This document shows, one piece after another, positions 26,224 through 33,979 of a stretch of 64,000 nucleotides of DNA. Numbering within the stretch: position 1 is the stretch's first letter; the number at the start of each line of letters is the position of its first letter. The DNA comes from Solirhodobacter olei. GTDB taxonomy: Bacteria > Pseudomonadota > Alphaproteobacteria > Rhodobacterales > Rhodobacteraceae. The stretch covers positions 62,001 through 126,000 of the forward strand of contig NZ_RRYH01000012.1 of the NCBI RefSeq assembly GCF_004010155.1. The letters run 5' to 3'. Below the pieces are notes generated by a model. The model saw only the letters and a program-made list of their open reading frames with translations. It ran no database searches and was not told the origin of the DNA. The position numbers and the translations under genes are program-made.

Positions 26224-26727
26224 TCAGGCCCGCCCGTAGGCCTCCGCAATCGCCACCTGCATCGCCTGCGCCGGGGTCTTGTCCGACCAGGCGACCAGCT
26301 GGAAGGCGGGGTAGAAGCGCTCCGAGGTCACCACCGCCGTGGTGATCAGCCGGTCGATCTGCTCCGGACCGGCGATCTGGCCGCCGGCCAGCACCAGCCC
26401 GTAGCGCCAGACCATCAGCTTCTGCTCGGCCCAATAAGTGAAGGCGCCGGCCCAGCAGCAGTCGTTCACGCGGTTCAGCGCCTCGTAGATCTCGGCCATC
26501 CGATCTTCCGGCGGCTCCATCTCGAAGGTGCAGATCAGCCGCAGCGTCTCGTCCCCGGCCGACCAGGCCAGGGTGATCGAATAGGTCCGCCACTGGCCGG
26601 TAACGGCCATGGCGATCTGATCCTCGGCGATCCGGTCGAAGTCCCATTCATGGTGTTCCGCCAGAGTCTCGACGATATCAATCGGATGCAACTCGTCGCT
26701 GATGAGGAAGTCTTCTGCTAACGACAT
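26224..26727 (-). CDS. YbjN domain-containing protein
   Basis: A 167-aa cytoplasmic protein of the YbjN/type III secretion chaperone-like fold. Family features are the N-terminal DIVETLAEHHEWDF and the TFEMEPPEDRMAEIYEALNR segment, followed by CCWAGAFTYWAEQKLMVWR. The biochemical role is not established; E. coli YbjN affects motility and stress responses. ATG 26727 is chosen because the protein begins with the conserved MSLAEDF; the longer frame upstream has no family similarity that I can see. A separate promoter in 26728-26900 is likely. Confidence 0.87.
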   Translation of the reverse strand: MSLAEDFLISDELHPIDIVETLAEHHEWDFDRIAEDQIAMAVTGQWRTYSITLAWSAGDETLRLICTFEMEPPEDRMAEIYEALNRVNDCCWAGAFTYWAEQKLMVWRYGLVLAGGQIAGPEQIDRLITTAVVTSERFYPAFQLVAWSDKTPAQAMQVAIAEAYGRA

Positions 26728-26908
26728 GCCCGGCCTCTCACTGCTTGCCTCAAGATAGCCTAGAGTGGGTAAAAACCCACAATTTGCTGGGTGTCCGGCC
26801 AAGAACCTGCGAGTTGGTCTGCGGCTCTTACTAGATATGGTGTAGGACAAGCCGGACTCTGTAAAGCGATTTCTGGAAAAGAGTTGGGGATAAGCCGCGA
26901 AAATGATC

Positions 26909-26952
26909 GCGGCCCGCCCCGGGGGCCGTCGAAGGCTCCCTGGGCGGGCCGC
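26909..26952 (-). terminator. Long hairpin after the FAH-family gene
   Basis: GCGGCCCGCCC (26909-26919) pairs perfectly with GGGCGGGCCGC (26942-26952). Inside, GGGGGCC pairs with GGCTCCC (one G-T pair) around GTCGAA. The combined 18-pair stem lies 56 bases past the FAH stop and before the ybjN-like gene. Confidence 0.65.
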
Positions 26953-27007
26953 ACCGCGTCTTCTTGGGCTCCCCGCCCCCCCGCAAGGGCGGCGGCCGGG
27001 GCAAATC

Positions 27008-27853
27008 TCAGATGTCGGTCGAAAGCACCTGGCGCTGGCGGCCGAGGCCGTCGATGCCAAGCTCGACCACGTCGCCGGGCTTGAGGTAGGTCGGCGGCTT
27101 CATCCCCATGCCGACGCCGGGCGGCGTGCCGGTGGAGATGACGTCGCCGGGCTCAAGGCTCATGAACTGGCTGAGGTAGCTCACCAGATGCGCCACGCCG
27201 AAGATCATCGTCTTGGTGGAGCCGTCCTGCCGGCTCTCGCCGTTCACCGTCAGCCACATGTGCATGTCCTGCGGGTCGGCGACCTCGTCGCGGGTGACCA
27301 TCCAGGGCCCGATCGGCCCGAAGGTGTCAGAGCTCTTGCCCTTGGTCCATTGCCCGCCGCGCTCCTGCTGAAAGGCGCGCTCGGAATAGTCGTTGATGAC
27401 GCAATAGCCCGCGACATGGTCCAGCGCCTCGGCTTCCGAGACATATTTGGCGCGCTTGCCGATGACGACGCCAAGCTCGACCTCCCAGTCGGTCTTCTCC
27501 GATCCGCGCGGGATCAGCACGCCGTCATCCGGGCCGCCGATGGCAGAGGTCGCCTTCATGAAGAGGATCGGCTCCTTCGGCAGCGGCAGACCGGATTCGG
27601 CGGCATGGTCGGCGTAGTTGAGCCCGATGCACATGAACTTGCCGACGCGTCCGACGCAGGGCCCGTAGCGCACGTCGCCCTCGACCAGCGGCAGACTTGC
27701 GGGATCGAGCGCGGCGAGCCTGGCGATCCCCGCCGGCTCCAGCACCTCGCCCGCGATATCGGCGACAACGCCGGAGAGGTCGCGGATCCGCCCCTCCGCA
27801 TCGAGCATCCCCGGCTTCTCGGCCCCGACCGGCCCATAGCGCAGAAGCTTCAT
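27008..27853 (-). CDS. Fumarylacetoacetate hydrolase (FAH) family protein
   Basis: A 281-aa hydrolase or decarboxylase of the FAH superfamily, close to ureidoglycolate lyase-like and 2-hydroxyhepta-2,4-diene-1,7-dioate isomerase-type enzymes. The metal site is visible as DWEVELGVVIG (acidic ligands), with GLNYADHAAESGLPLP and the C-terminal DVISTGTPPGVGMG. The substrate cannot be assigned. No other aromatic-degradation gene is adjacent. Confidence 0.9.
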   Translation of the reverse strand: MKLLRYGPVGAEKPGMLDAEGRIRDLSGVVADIAGEVLEPAGIARLAALDPASLPLVEGDVRYGPCVGRVGKFMCIGLNYADHAAESGLPLPKEPILFMKATSAIGGPDDGVLIPRGSEKTDWEVELGVVIGKRAKYVSEAEALDHVAGYCVINDYSERAFQQERGGQWTKGKSSDTFGPIGPWMVTRDEVADPQDMHMWLTVNGESRQDGSTKTMIFGVAHLVSYLSQFMSLEPGDVISTGTPPGVGMGMKPPTYLKPGDVVELGIDGLGRQRQVLSTDI

Positions 27854-27872
27854 CCCATCCTCCCTCGGGTGT

Positions 27873-28385
27873 CTAATTGACTGGCCGGCCAGACTTCGCC
27901 GCTGCGTCGGCCCGCGTCAAGGCATCTACCCGTGCGGCATGGGGGTGAAGCCGCTGACGGGCCTCGAGCTGGCCCAGCCGGACATGGCGCAGCGCATCGA
28001 CGAGGATCGCCACGATCAGCCCGAAATTCAAAAGCCCGTTCGCCGCCGCCATGCCGCCGAGAAGCTGCCACTGCGGCGGCAACAGCACATCGCCGAAGCC
28101 CAGCGTGGTGAAGGCCACGAGCGAGAAATAGACCGCCTGCTCCATCGTCGGGAACAGCTCCATCAGCCGGAAGGCGATGGCCCAGACCCAGACGCCCGCG
28201 GTCACCAGCCACATGCTCCAGACCCCTGCCAGGAAGAGCGCGAGCATCATCTTCGGCCGATGCGGCTCTCGAAAGAACCAGGGCGTGGCGCGGGCCAGCA
28301 CGATCTCCATCACCCAGAAACTCAGCCCGGCGACGCCGAGGCTGATCAGCATCAGCACGGTTCCGACGAGGATCTGCAGGACCAT
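27873..28385 (-). CDS. Two-TM ion channel domain protein
   Basis: A 170-aa protein with helices MLISLGVAGLSFWVMEIVLA, LALFLAGVWSMWLVTAGVWV and GGMAAANGLLNFGLIVAILV. The pore loop VAFTTLGFGDVLLP resembles the K+ channel filter TVGYGD with Leu and Phe substitutions, as in the bacterial Ion_trans_2 family. The C-terminal tail is basic and cytoplasmic. There is no RCK or cyclic-nucleotide domain. Ion selectivity and role are unknown. It lies downstream of the acetyltransferase gene on the same strand. Confidence 0.8.
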   Translation of the reverse strand: MVLQILVGTVLMLISLGVAGLSFWVMEIVLARATPWFFREPHRPKMMLALFLAGVWSMWLVTAGVWVWAIAFRLMELFPTMEQAVYFSLVAFTTLGFGDVLLPPQWQLLGGMAAANGLLNFGLIVAILVDALRHVRLGQLEARQRLHPHAARVDALTRADAAAKSGRPVN

Positions 28386-28436
28386 TTCCGCCTCCGCCGC
28401 AGCGCCTGATCGAGAGTACCGGCCGCGCGGCTGCTG

Positions 28437-29027
28437 TCAAACGTCGCCGAGGTCGCGGCCCCCGCCCTCGCCGGAGCGGAGGATCCGGATCACCCGCGCC
28501 GGATTGCCGCCGACGAGCGTATCGGGCGGCACGTCCCGGGTGACGATCGATCCCGCCGCCACGACGGAATTCGCCCCCACCCGCACCCCGCCGATGACGG
28601 TGACCCCAGCGGCGATCCAGACATTCGCCCCGATCACGATCGGGGCCGCTGTCACCCCCGCCCGCCGCCTGGCGGGATCGAGCGGGTGGCCCGAGGTGAT
28701 CAGGCTCACATTCGGCCCGATCATCACGTCGTCGCCGATCTCGATCCCGCCAAGATCGTAGAAGGTGCAGTTCTGATTGACGAAGACATTGCGCCCGATC
28801 CGCGTCTCCAGCCCGCCGGTGGCGAAGAAGGGCGGGATCAGGGTGAAGGCGTCGTCGAGCGGGCGACAGATCAGCTCGGCCATCAGCGTGCGGACCTCTG
28901 CCGCCTCCTCGAACCCCAGCCGGTTGATCCGGGCGGTGATCGCCATAGCGCGGCGCGCCTCGGCCACCATCGCCGCAGAGGCGGGTGTGCCGCGGGGAAT
29001 GAGCCGGCTCCCTGCTTCACCTGCCAT
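28437..29027 (-). CDS. Sugar O-acetyltransferase (left-handed beta-helix)
   Basis: A 196-aa member of the maltose/galactoside O-acetyltransferase family. The N-terminal MAC domain ([16 protein letters not shown]) is followed by hexapeptide repeats: [38 protein letters not shown] (catalytic His) and [20 protein letters not shown]. It uses acetyl-CoA; the acceptor sugar is unknown. Divergent from smpB. Confidence 0.92.
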   Translation of the reverse strand: MAGEAGSRLIPRGTPASAAMVAEARRAMAITARINRLGFEEAAEVRTLMAELICRPLDDAFTLIPPFFATGGLETRIGRNVFVNQNCTFYDLGGIEIGDDVMIGPNVSLITSGHPLDPARRRAGVTAAPIVIGANVWIAAGVTVIGGVRVGANSVVAAGSIVTRDVPPDTLVGGNPARVIRILRSGEGGGRDLGDV

Positions 29028-29185
29028 GCGTGCCTCCCTGTCACCCCGGCGCCCTCCGGACCGGGCCCTGCCGACTGTATCCAGCCCCGGCCCCGCCCGA
29101 AAGCGCCCGGAGCCTTGCGAATTCGCCCGAATCCGCGCTGCCCCCGCTGGACAGGCCTCCTCCCCTCCCCTATCTCGAAGCCGCC

Positions 29186-29659
29186 ATGGCCCAGAACTCC
29201 GACCCCAATTCCAAGCTGATTGCCGAGAACCGCCGCGCGCGGTTCGACTATGCCATCGAGAGCGATCTCGAGGCCGGCATCGTGCTGCTCGGGTCCGAGG
29301 TGAAATCCCTTCGCCAGGGCGGCTCCAACATCGCCGACAGCTACGCCTCGGTCGAGGATGGCGAGCTGTGGCTGATCAACGGCTATATCGCGCCGTATCG
29401 CGAGGCCAAGACCTGGGGCCACGAGGAACGGCGCAAGCGCAAGCTGCTCGTCTCGCGCAAGGAGCTGGCGCGGCTCTGGTCGGCCACGGCGCGCGAGGGG
29501 ATGACCATCGTGCCCCTGCGGATGTATTTCAATGACCGCGGGATGGTGAAGCTGAAGCTCGGCATCGCCAAGGGCAAGAAGGCCGCCGACAAGCGCCAGA
29601 CCTCTGCCAAACGTGACTGGGACCGGCAGAAGCGCAGGCTTCTTAAGCAGAATCTCTGA
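29186..29659 (+). CDS. smpB: SsrA-binding protein SmpB
   Basis: Partner of tmRNA in trans-translation, needed to rescue stalled ribosomes. The OB-fold core shows [30 protein letters not shown] and [20 protein letters not shown]. The basic C-terminal tail ([14 protein letters not shown]) inserts into the decoding centre. ATG 29186 gives the normal 157 aa; the frame extends upstream without conservation. The tmRNA gene itself is not visible in this window. Confidence 0.98.
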   Translation: MAQNSDPNSKLIAENRRARFDYAIESDLEAGIVLLGSEVKSLRQGGSNIADSYASVEDGELWLINGYIAPYREAKTWGHEERRKRKLLVSRKELARLWSATAREGMTIVPLRMYFNDRGMVKLKLGIAKGKKAADKRQTSAKRDWDRQKRRLLKQNL

Positions 29660-29718
29660 CTTGCCCCCCGGGGCGCGCACGGCTAAGCCGGTCGGGCCGA
29701 CGCCGGGAGCCCCCGATC

Positions 29719-30567
29719 ATGCAGGACGATCCGAGAACACTCGTTTCCACAGACTGGCTTGCCGCCCATCTGCGCGACCCCGATCTGCGCATCCTGGACG
29801 CCTCCTGGTACCTGCCCGCCGCCGACCGCGACGCGCGGGCGGAATACCTCGCCGGCCATATCCCGGGCGCGCGCTTCTTCGATATCGACGAGATCTCCGA
29901 GGCCCGCTCTCCCCTGCCGCACATGGCGCCGCCGGCGGAGAAGTTCATCTCGCGCCTGCGCGCGATGGGCGTGGGCGACGGCCATCAGGTGGTGATCTAT
30001 GACGGCGCCGGGATCCTCTCTGCGCCGCGGGTCTGGTGGACCTTCCGGCTGATGGGCAAGACCGATGTCGCCGTGCTCGACGGCGGCCTGCCGAAATGGC
30101 GCGCCGAGGGCCGCGAGATCGAGGACATGCCGCCCGCCATCCGCGACCGCCACATGACGGCGCAGCGCCAGGCCGGGCTGGTGAAGGACGTCACGCAGGT
30201 CGCGGCCGCCTCCAAGCTCGGCGACTGGGAGATCGTGGACGCCCGCTCCGCCGAGCGTTTCCTGGGCCAGGCGCCGGAGCCGCGCGCCGGCCTGCGCTCG
30301 GGCCATATACCGAATTCCAGGAACCTGCCGTTCCAGACCCTTCTGAACCCGGACGGGACGATGAAGGACCCCGACGCGCTGCGCGCCGCCTTCGTCGCGG
30401 CGGGGGTGGATCTGGCGAAGCCCGTGATCTCCTCCTGCGGCTCGGGCATCACCGCCTCGGTCCTCGACCTGGCGCTGGAACGCATCGGACACCGCGCCCA
30501 CGCCGTCTACGACGGATCCTGGGCGGAATGGGGCATGTATGACGACCTCAAGGTCGCGAAGGAGTAA
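29719..30567 (+). CDS. sseA: 3-mercaptopyruvate sulfurtransferase (tandem rhodanese)
   Basis: Transfers sulfur from 3-mercaptopyruvate to a thiol acceptor. Two rhodanese domains: an inactive N-terminal one (residues 10-130, IPGARFFDIDEIS) and a catalytic C-terminal one (residues 155-280), with active-site Cys in SSCGSGITASVLDL; CGSGIT matches the mercaptopyruvate-type loop. It is 282 aa. The aminotransferase gene starts 8 bases after its stop, a natural pairing because aspartate aminotransferase can make mercaptopyruvate from cysteine. Confidence 0.93.
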   Translation: MQDDPRTLVSTDWLAAHLRDPDLRILDASWYLPAADRDARAEYLAGHIPGARFFDIDEISEARSPLPHMAPPAEKFISRLRAMGVGDGHQVVIYDGAGILSAPRVWWTFRLMGKTDVAVLDGGLPKWRAEGREIEDMPPAIRDRHMTAQRQAGLVKDVTQVAAASKLGDWEIVDARSAERFLGQAPEPRAGLRSGHIPNSRNLPFQTLLNPDGTMKDPDALRAAFVAAGVDLAKPVISSCGSGITASVLDLALERIGHRAHAVYDGSWAEWGMYDDLKVAKE

Positions 30568-30574
30568 GGCAAAG

Positions 30575-31756
30575 ATGTTCGAGGCCCTGAAGCCGCAGCC
30601 GGCGGACAAGATCCTGGCGCTGATGCAGATGTACCGCGATGACCCGCGGGCGGAGAAGATCGACCTCGGCGTCGGCGTCTACAAGGATGCGAGCGGCAAC
30701 ACGCCGATCATGCGCGCCGTCAAGACCGCGGAGCAGCAGCTCTGGGCCGCGGAGACGACCAAGAGCTATACCGCCCTTGTCGGCGACGCCGGCTTCCACG
30801 CCGCGATGGCCGGGCTGATCCTTGGGCCGGATTACGATACCGCGCGCTTTTCGGCCGCGGCGACGCCCGGCGGCACCGGCGCGGTGCGCCAGGCGCTGGA
30901 CCTCGTGCGCATGGCGACCCCTGGCGCCACCGTCTGGCTGCCCGATCCGACCTGGCCGAACCACAACTCCATCGTCGCCTATCTCGGCATGAAGACCGCG
31001 AGCTACCGCTACTTCGACGCCGAAAGCCGCGCGGTGGACTTCGGCGGCCTTGTCGAGGACCTCGGAAAGGTGGCCGCGGGCGACCTCGTCCTGCTGCATG
31101 GCTGCTGCCACAACCCGACCGGCGCGAACCTGAACCTCAGCCAATGGGCCGAGGTGGCGGAGATCCTCGCCAAGCGCGGCGCGGTGCCGCTGATCGACAT
31201 CGCCTATCAGGGCTTCGGCGACGGGCTGGAGGACGATGCCGCCGGCACGCGGCTGATCGTGGAGCGGCTGCCGGAGGTGCTGATCGCGGCCTCCTGCTCG
31301 AAGAACTTCGGCCTTTACCGCGAGCGGGTAGGCATCCTGATGGCGATGAGCACGCCGGCCGCGCGGCAGGTCACGCAGGGTTCGCTGGCCTATCTGAACC
31401 GGCAGAACTACTCCTTCCCGCCCGATCACGGCGCGCGGCTGGTGACGATGATCCTTGGCGACGACACGCTGCGCGCCGAATGGAAAAAGGAGCTGGAGGA
31501 GATGCGGCTGGCCATGCTGGGCCTGCGCGAGCAGCTCGCCTCCGAGCTGCGGCGGCTGACCGGATCGGACCGCTTCGGCTTCATCGCCCAGCACCGCGGC
31601 ATGTTCTCGCGCCTTGGCGCGACACCGGAGCAGGTGGAGCGGCTGCGGACGGAACACGGCATCTACATGGTCGGCGATTCGCGCCTGAACATTGCCGGGC
31701 TGAACGCGAAGACGGTCCCCGTCCTCGCCGCCGCCATCGCCGAGGCCGGGATCTGA
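30575..31756 (+). CDS. Aspartate/aromatic aminotransferase (class I)
   Basis: PLP enzyme of the AspC/TyrB subgroup: FEALKPQPADKILALMQMY at the N-terminus, LLHGCCHNPTGANL (PLP pocket Asn), the Schiff-base Lys in ASCSKNFGLYRERVG, and the carboxylate-binding Arg in DSRLNIAGL. It is 393 aa. ATG 30575 matches family N-termini; an earlier in-frame ATG lies inside sseA. Aspartate versus aromatic specificity is not resolved by sequence. A strong terminator follows. Confidence 0.94.
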   Translation: MFEALKPQPADKILALMQMYRDDPRAEKIDLGVGVYKDASGNTPIMRAVKTAEQQLWAAETTKSYTALVGDAGFHAAMAGLILGPDYDTARFSAAATPGGTGAVRQALDLVRMATPGATVWLPDPTWPNHNSIVAYLGMKTASYRYFDAESRAVDFGGLVEDLGKVAAGDLVLLHGCCHNPTGANLNLSQWAEVAEILAKRGAVPLIDIAYQGFGDGLEDDAAGTRLIVERLPEVLIAASCSKNFGLYRERVGILMAMSTPAARQVTQGSLAYLNRQNYSFPPDHGARLVTMILGDDTLRAEWKKELEEMRLAMLGLREQLASELRRLTGSDRFGFIAQHRGMFSRLGATPEQVERLRTEHGIYMVGDSRLNIAGLNAKTVPVLAAAIAEAGI

Positions 31757-31780
31757 AAAGGCGGTGAAGGGAACGGACGG

Positions 31781-31808
31781 ACGCCGCGGGGAAACCCGCG
31801 GCGTTTTT
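31781..31808 (+). terminator. Intrinsic terminator of the aminotransferase gene
   Basis: ACGCCGCGGG, loop GAAA and CCCGCGGCGT form a perfect 10-bp stem followed by a T5 run, 24 bases after the stop. The clearest intrinsic terminator in the window. Confidence 0.92.
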
Positions 31809-31838
31809 CGTTCAAGGTGCTGATCTGACGTGAAAATC

Positions 31839-31927
31839 CGCTTACCGATTCAGCACAGCTTCAGCACCGCTTTCGCACCGTAAGTGTACCGGCTTTCGGG
31901 ACGGTGCCCGGGCGTTCTGCGCAACAC
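31839..31927 (-). repeat. 11-bp phased direct-repeat element, copy 3
   Basis: On the minus strand, five consecutive 11-mers (31893 down to 31839): GCCGGTACACT, TACGGTGCGAA, AGCGGTGCTGA, AGCTGTGCTGA, ATCGGTAAGCG. The flank 31927-31894 (GTGTTGCGCAG through CACCGTCCCGAAA) closely matches copy 2, so similarity extends over nearly 90 bases. It lies between the aminotransferase terminator and the amt terminator, in a convergent gap. Confidence 0.78.
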
Positions 31928-31964
31928 CCCCGACGGCGCCCCCCCTCCGTCGGGAAATGGGAAA

Positions 31965-31988
31965 GGGCCGGCGGTTGCCCGCCGGCCC
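31965..31988 (-). terminator. Terminator of amt
   Basis: GGGCCGGCGG and CCGCCGGCCC form a 10-bp stem with a 4-base loop. On the minus strand it is followed by TTTCCC. It lies 29 bases beyond the amt stop. Confidence 0.7.
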
Positions 31989-32016
31989 CTCTTTCATCCA
32001 CAGACTGGGGAGGAGA

Positions 32017-33315
32017 TCAGCTGTGGTAGGCCATTTCGCCGTGGGAGGTGAGGTCGAGGCCCTCGCGCTCTTCTTCCTCGGTCACGCGCAGCCCCATCAC
32101 GGCGCCGACGAGCTTGTAGAGGATGAAGGACACCACGCCCGACCAGATCAGCGTGGTCAGCACGGCTTCGAGCTGCACCATCTCCTGGCTGCCCATCGTC
32201 ACGCCCTTGCCGTAGCCGACGCCGCCCAGCGAGGAGGCCGCGAAGATGCCGGTCAGCAGCGCGCCGGTGATCCCGCCGACGCAGTGGACGCCGAAGACGT
32301 CGAGGCTGTCGTCATAGCCGAACTTGCCCTTCACCGTGGTAACGAAGAAGTAGCAGATCGGCGAGACGATCAGGCCCAGCACCACGGCGCCCATCGGGCC
32401 GATGAAGCCGCAGGCCGGGGTGATGGCGACGAGGCCCGCGACCATGCCCGAGGCGGCGCCCAGCATGGAGGCCTTGCCGCGGGCCATGCCCTCGATGGCC
32501 GACCAGCTCAGGATCGCGGCGGCGGTGGCGACGAAGGTGTTGATCATCGCCAGCGCAGCGGTGCCGTTGGAGGCGAGCGCGGAACCGGCGTTGAAGCCGA
32601 ACCAGCCCACCCACAGGATCGAGGCGCCGACCATGGTCAGCGTCATCGAGTGCGGCGCCATGTTGTCCCGCCCGAAACCGGTGCGCTTGCCGAGGACGAG
32701 GCAGCCCACGAAGCCCGCGATACCGGCGTTGATGTGAACCACCGTGCCGCCGGCAAAGTCCATCGCGCCCATCTTGAAGAACAGGCCCGAGCCGTCCCAG
32801 ACCATATGCGCGATCGGGAAGTAGACCAGGGTCACCCAGAGCGCGATGAAGACGAGGAGCGAGGAGAACTTGATGCGCTCGACGATGGAACCGATGATCA
32901 GCGCGGGCGTGATGACCGCGAAGGTCATCTGGAACACCACGAAGACATATTCCGGGATCGTGCCGGACAGCGAGGCCGGGGTCACGCCGGCAAGGAACGC
33001 CTTGCCGAGGCCGCCCCAGTAGGGCGAGGTGCCGCCGCCGAAGGCCATCGAGTAGCCCCAGAGCACCCAGATCACCATGACGAGGCCGGTGATCAGCGTA
33101 CACTGCATCAGCACCGAGAGCATGTTCTTGGTCCGCACGAGGCCGCCGTAGAACAGCGCCAGGCCCGGCAGCGTCATGAACAGAACCAGCAGGCTCGAAG
33201 TCATCATCCAGGCGGTGTCGCCTGAATCCATCTTGGGCGCGGTGTCGGCGAAAGCCGGCAGCGCGAGCATCGCCGCCGCCGCGGCAAGGCCCAGGGTTTT
33301 CTTTATGTCAGCCAT
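32017..33315 (-). CDS. amt: Ammonium transporter Amt
   Basis: A 432-aa polytopic inner-membrane channel for ammonium. A signal peptide (GLAAAAAMLALPAFA) is followed by eleven hydrophobic segments. Family signatures include DTAWMMTSSLLVLFMTLPGL, the twin-His region FAGGTVVHINAGIAGFVG and CVGGITGALLTGIFA. glnK lies 30 bases upstream on the same strand, the classic glnK-amt pair in which GlnK plugs the channel when ammonium is high. Confidence 0.97.
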   Translation of the reverse strand: MADIKKTLGLAAAAAMLALPAFADTAPKMDSGDTAWMMTSSLLVLFMTLPGLALFYGGLVRTKNMLSVLMQCTLITGLVMVIWVLWGYSMAFGGGTSPYWGGLGKAFLAGVTPASLSGTIPEYVFVVFQMTFAVITPALIIGSIVERIKFSSLLVFIALWVTLVYFPIAHMVWDGSGLFFKMGAMDFAGGTVVHINAGIAGFVGCLVLGKRTGFGRDNMAPHSMTLTMVGASILWVGWFGFNAGSALASNGTAALAMINTFVATAAAILSWSAIEGMARGKASMLGAASGMVAGLVAITPACGFIGPMGAVVLGLIVSPICYFFVTTVKGKFGYDDSLDVFGVHCVGGITGALLTGIFAASSLGGVGYGKGVTMGSQEMVQLEAVLTTLIWSGVVSFILYKLVGAVMGLRVTEEEEREGLDLTSHGEMAYHS

Positions 33316-33345
33316 TGTCGTGTCTCTCTTCCCTGATCCGCCGCG

Positions 33346-33684
33346 TCACAGCGCGTCGTCGTTGGTTTCACCCGTCCGGACGCGGACTGCCTGGTCCACA
33401 TCGAGAACGAAAATCTTTCCGTCGCCGATCTTGTCGGTCTTGGCGGTCTTGCGGATCGTGTCGACGACCTGATCGCACAGGCTGTCGGAGACCACGATCT
33501 CCAGCTTGACCTTGGGGACGAAATTCACCGCGTACTCGGCGCCGCGATAGATTTCGGTATGGCCAGACTGGGAGCCGAAGCCCTTGATTTCCGTCACCAT
33601 CATACCGCGCACTCCGATGGAGGTCAGCGCCTCGCGCACCTCCTCCAGCTTGAACGGCTTGATTGCTGCTATGATGAGTTTCAC
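33346..33684 (-). CDS. glnK: Nitrogen regulatory protein PII (GlnK type)
   Basis: A 112-aa trimeric signal protein that binds ATP/ADP and 2-oxoglutarate. It starts at GTG 33684 (after GGGGAAGGAC) with KLIIAAIKPFKLEEVREAL. The T-loop GHTEIYRGAEYAVNF carries the uridylylation residue Tyr51. The C-terminal signature DGKIFVLDVDQAVRVRTGE is complete. The position before amt marks it as the GlnK paralogue. Long upstream readthrough in frame is not conserved. Regulation by nitrogen status is likely. Confidence 0.96.
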   Translation of the reverse strand: MKLIIAAIKPFKLEEVREALTSIGVRGMMVTEIKGFGSQSGHTEIYRGAEYAVNFVPKVKLEIVVSDSLCDQVVDTIRKTAKTDKIGDGKIFVLDVDQAVRVRTGETNDDAL

Positions 33685-33804
33685 GTCCTTCCCCTTCCGG
33701 TTTGGCAGGTGGCCCCTGGTGGCGGCGCCCAGATGGAGAAAGCGGCCTTCGCAGCCGCAGCACAAGCAAGCGTGAGCCGTCCGACGGGGCAGGAGCGGCC
33801 TTAG

Positions 33805-33841
33805 TTGCACATTTTTTGCACATTTCTGGCATGGTGATGCA
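33805..33841. promoter_or_regulatory. Tandem 11-bp repeats upstream of glnK
   Basis: TTGCACATTTT (33805-33815) and TTGCACATTTC (33816-33826) are adjacent direct repeats, followed by TGGCATGGTGATGCA. They lie about 120 bases before glnK and about 150 before the divergent mrcA. The spacing suggests two activator or repressor sites on one DNA face, perhaps NtrC-related. A sigma-54 match with correct spacing was not found. Confidence 0.4.
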
Positions 33842-33979
33842 TTTTTGGGCTTAACGGAATCTGAACCCCCCTCGGTTCCCGCTCCACATTTCCGCATCGG
33901 TTGGGTAGTCTGGCCGCAAAACCGGCAGCCCGCCGCGGCGGGGAGAAGCTGGTCCAGGCAGCATACGGGCAGTTACGAG

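Noticed and set aside
31957-33225. Plus-strand frame of 422 codons opposite amt
   Set aside because: Asp/His/Arg-rich shadow of the hydrophobic amt sequence.
33686-33800. Sigma-54 promoter of glnK
   Set aside because: GG/GC doublets exist on the minus strand but no pair has the required 10-base spacing with a TGGCAC-N5-TTGC context.
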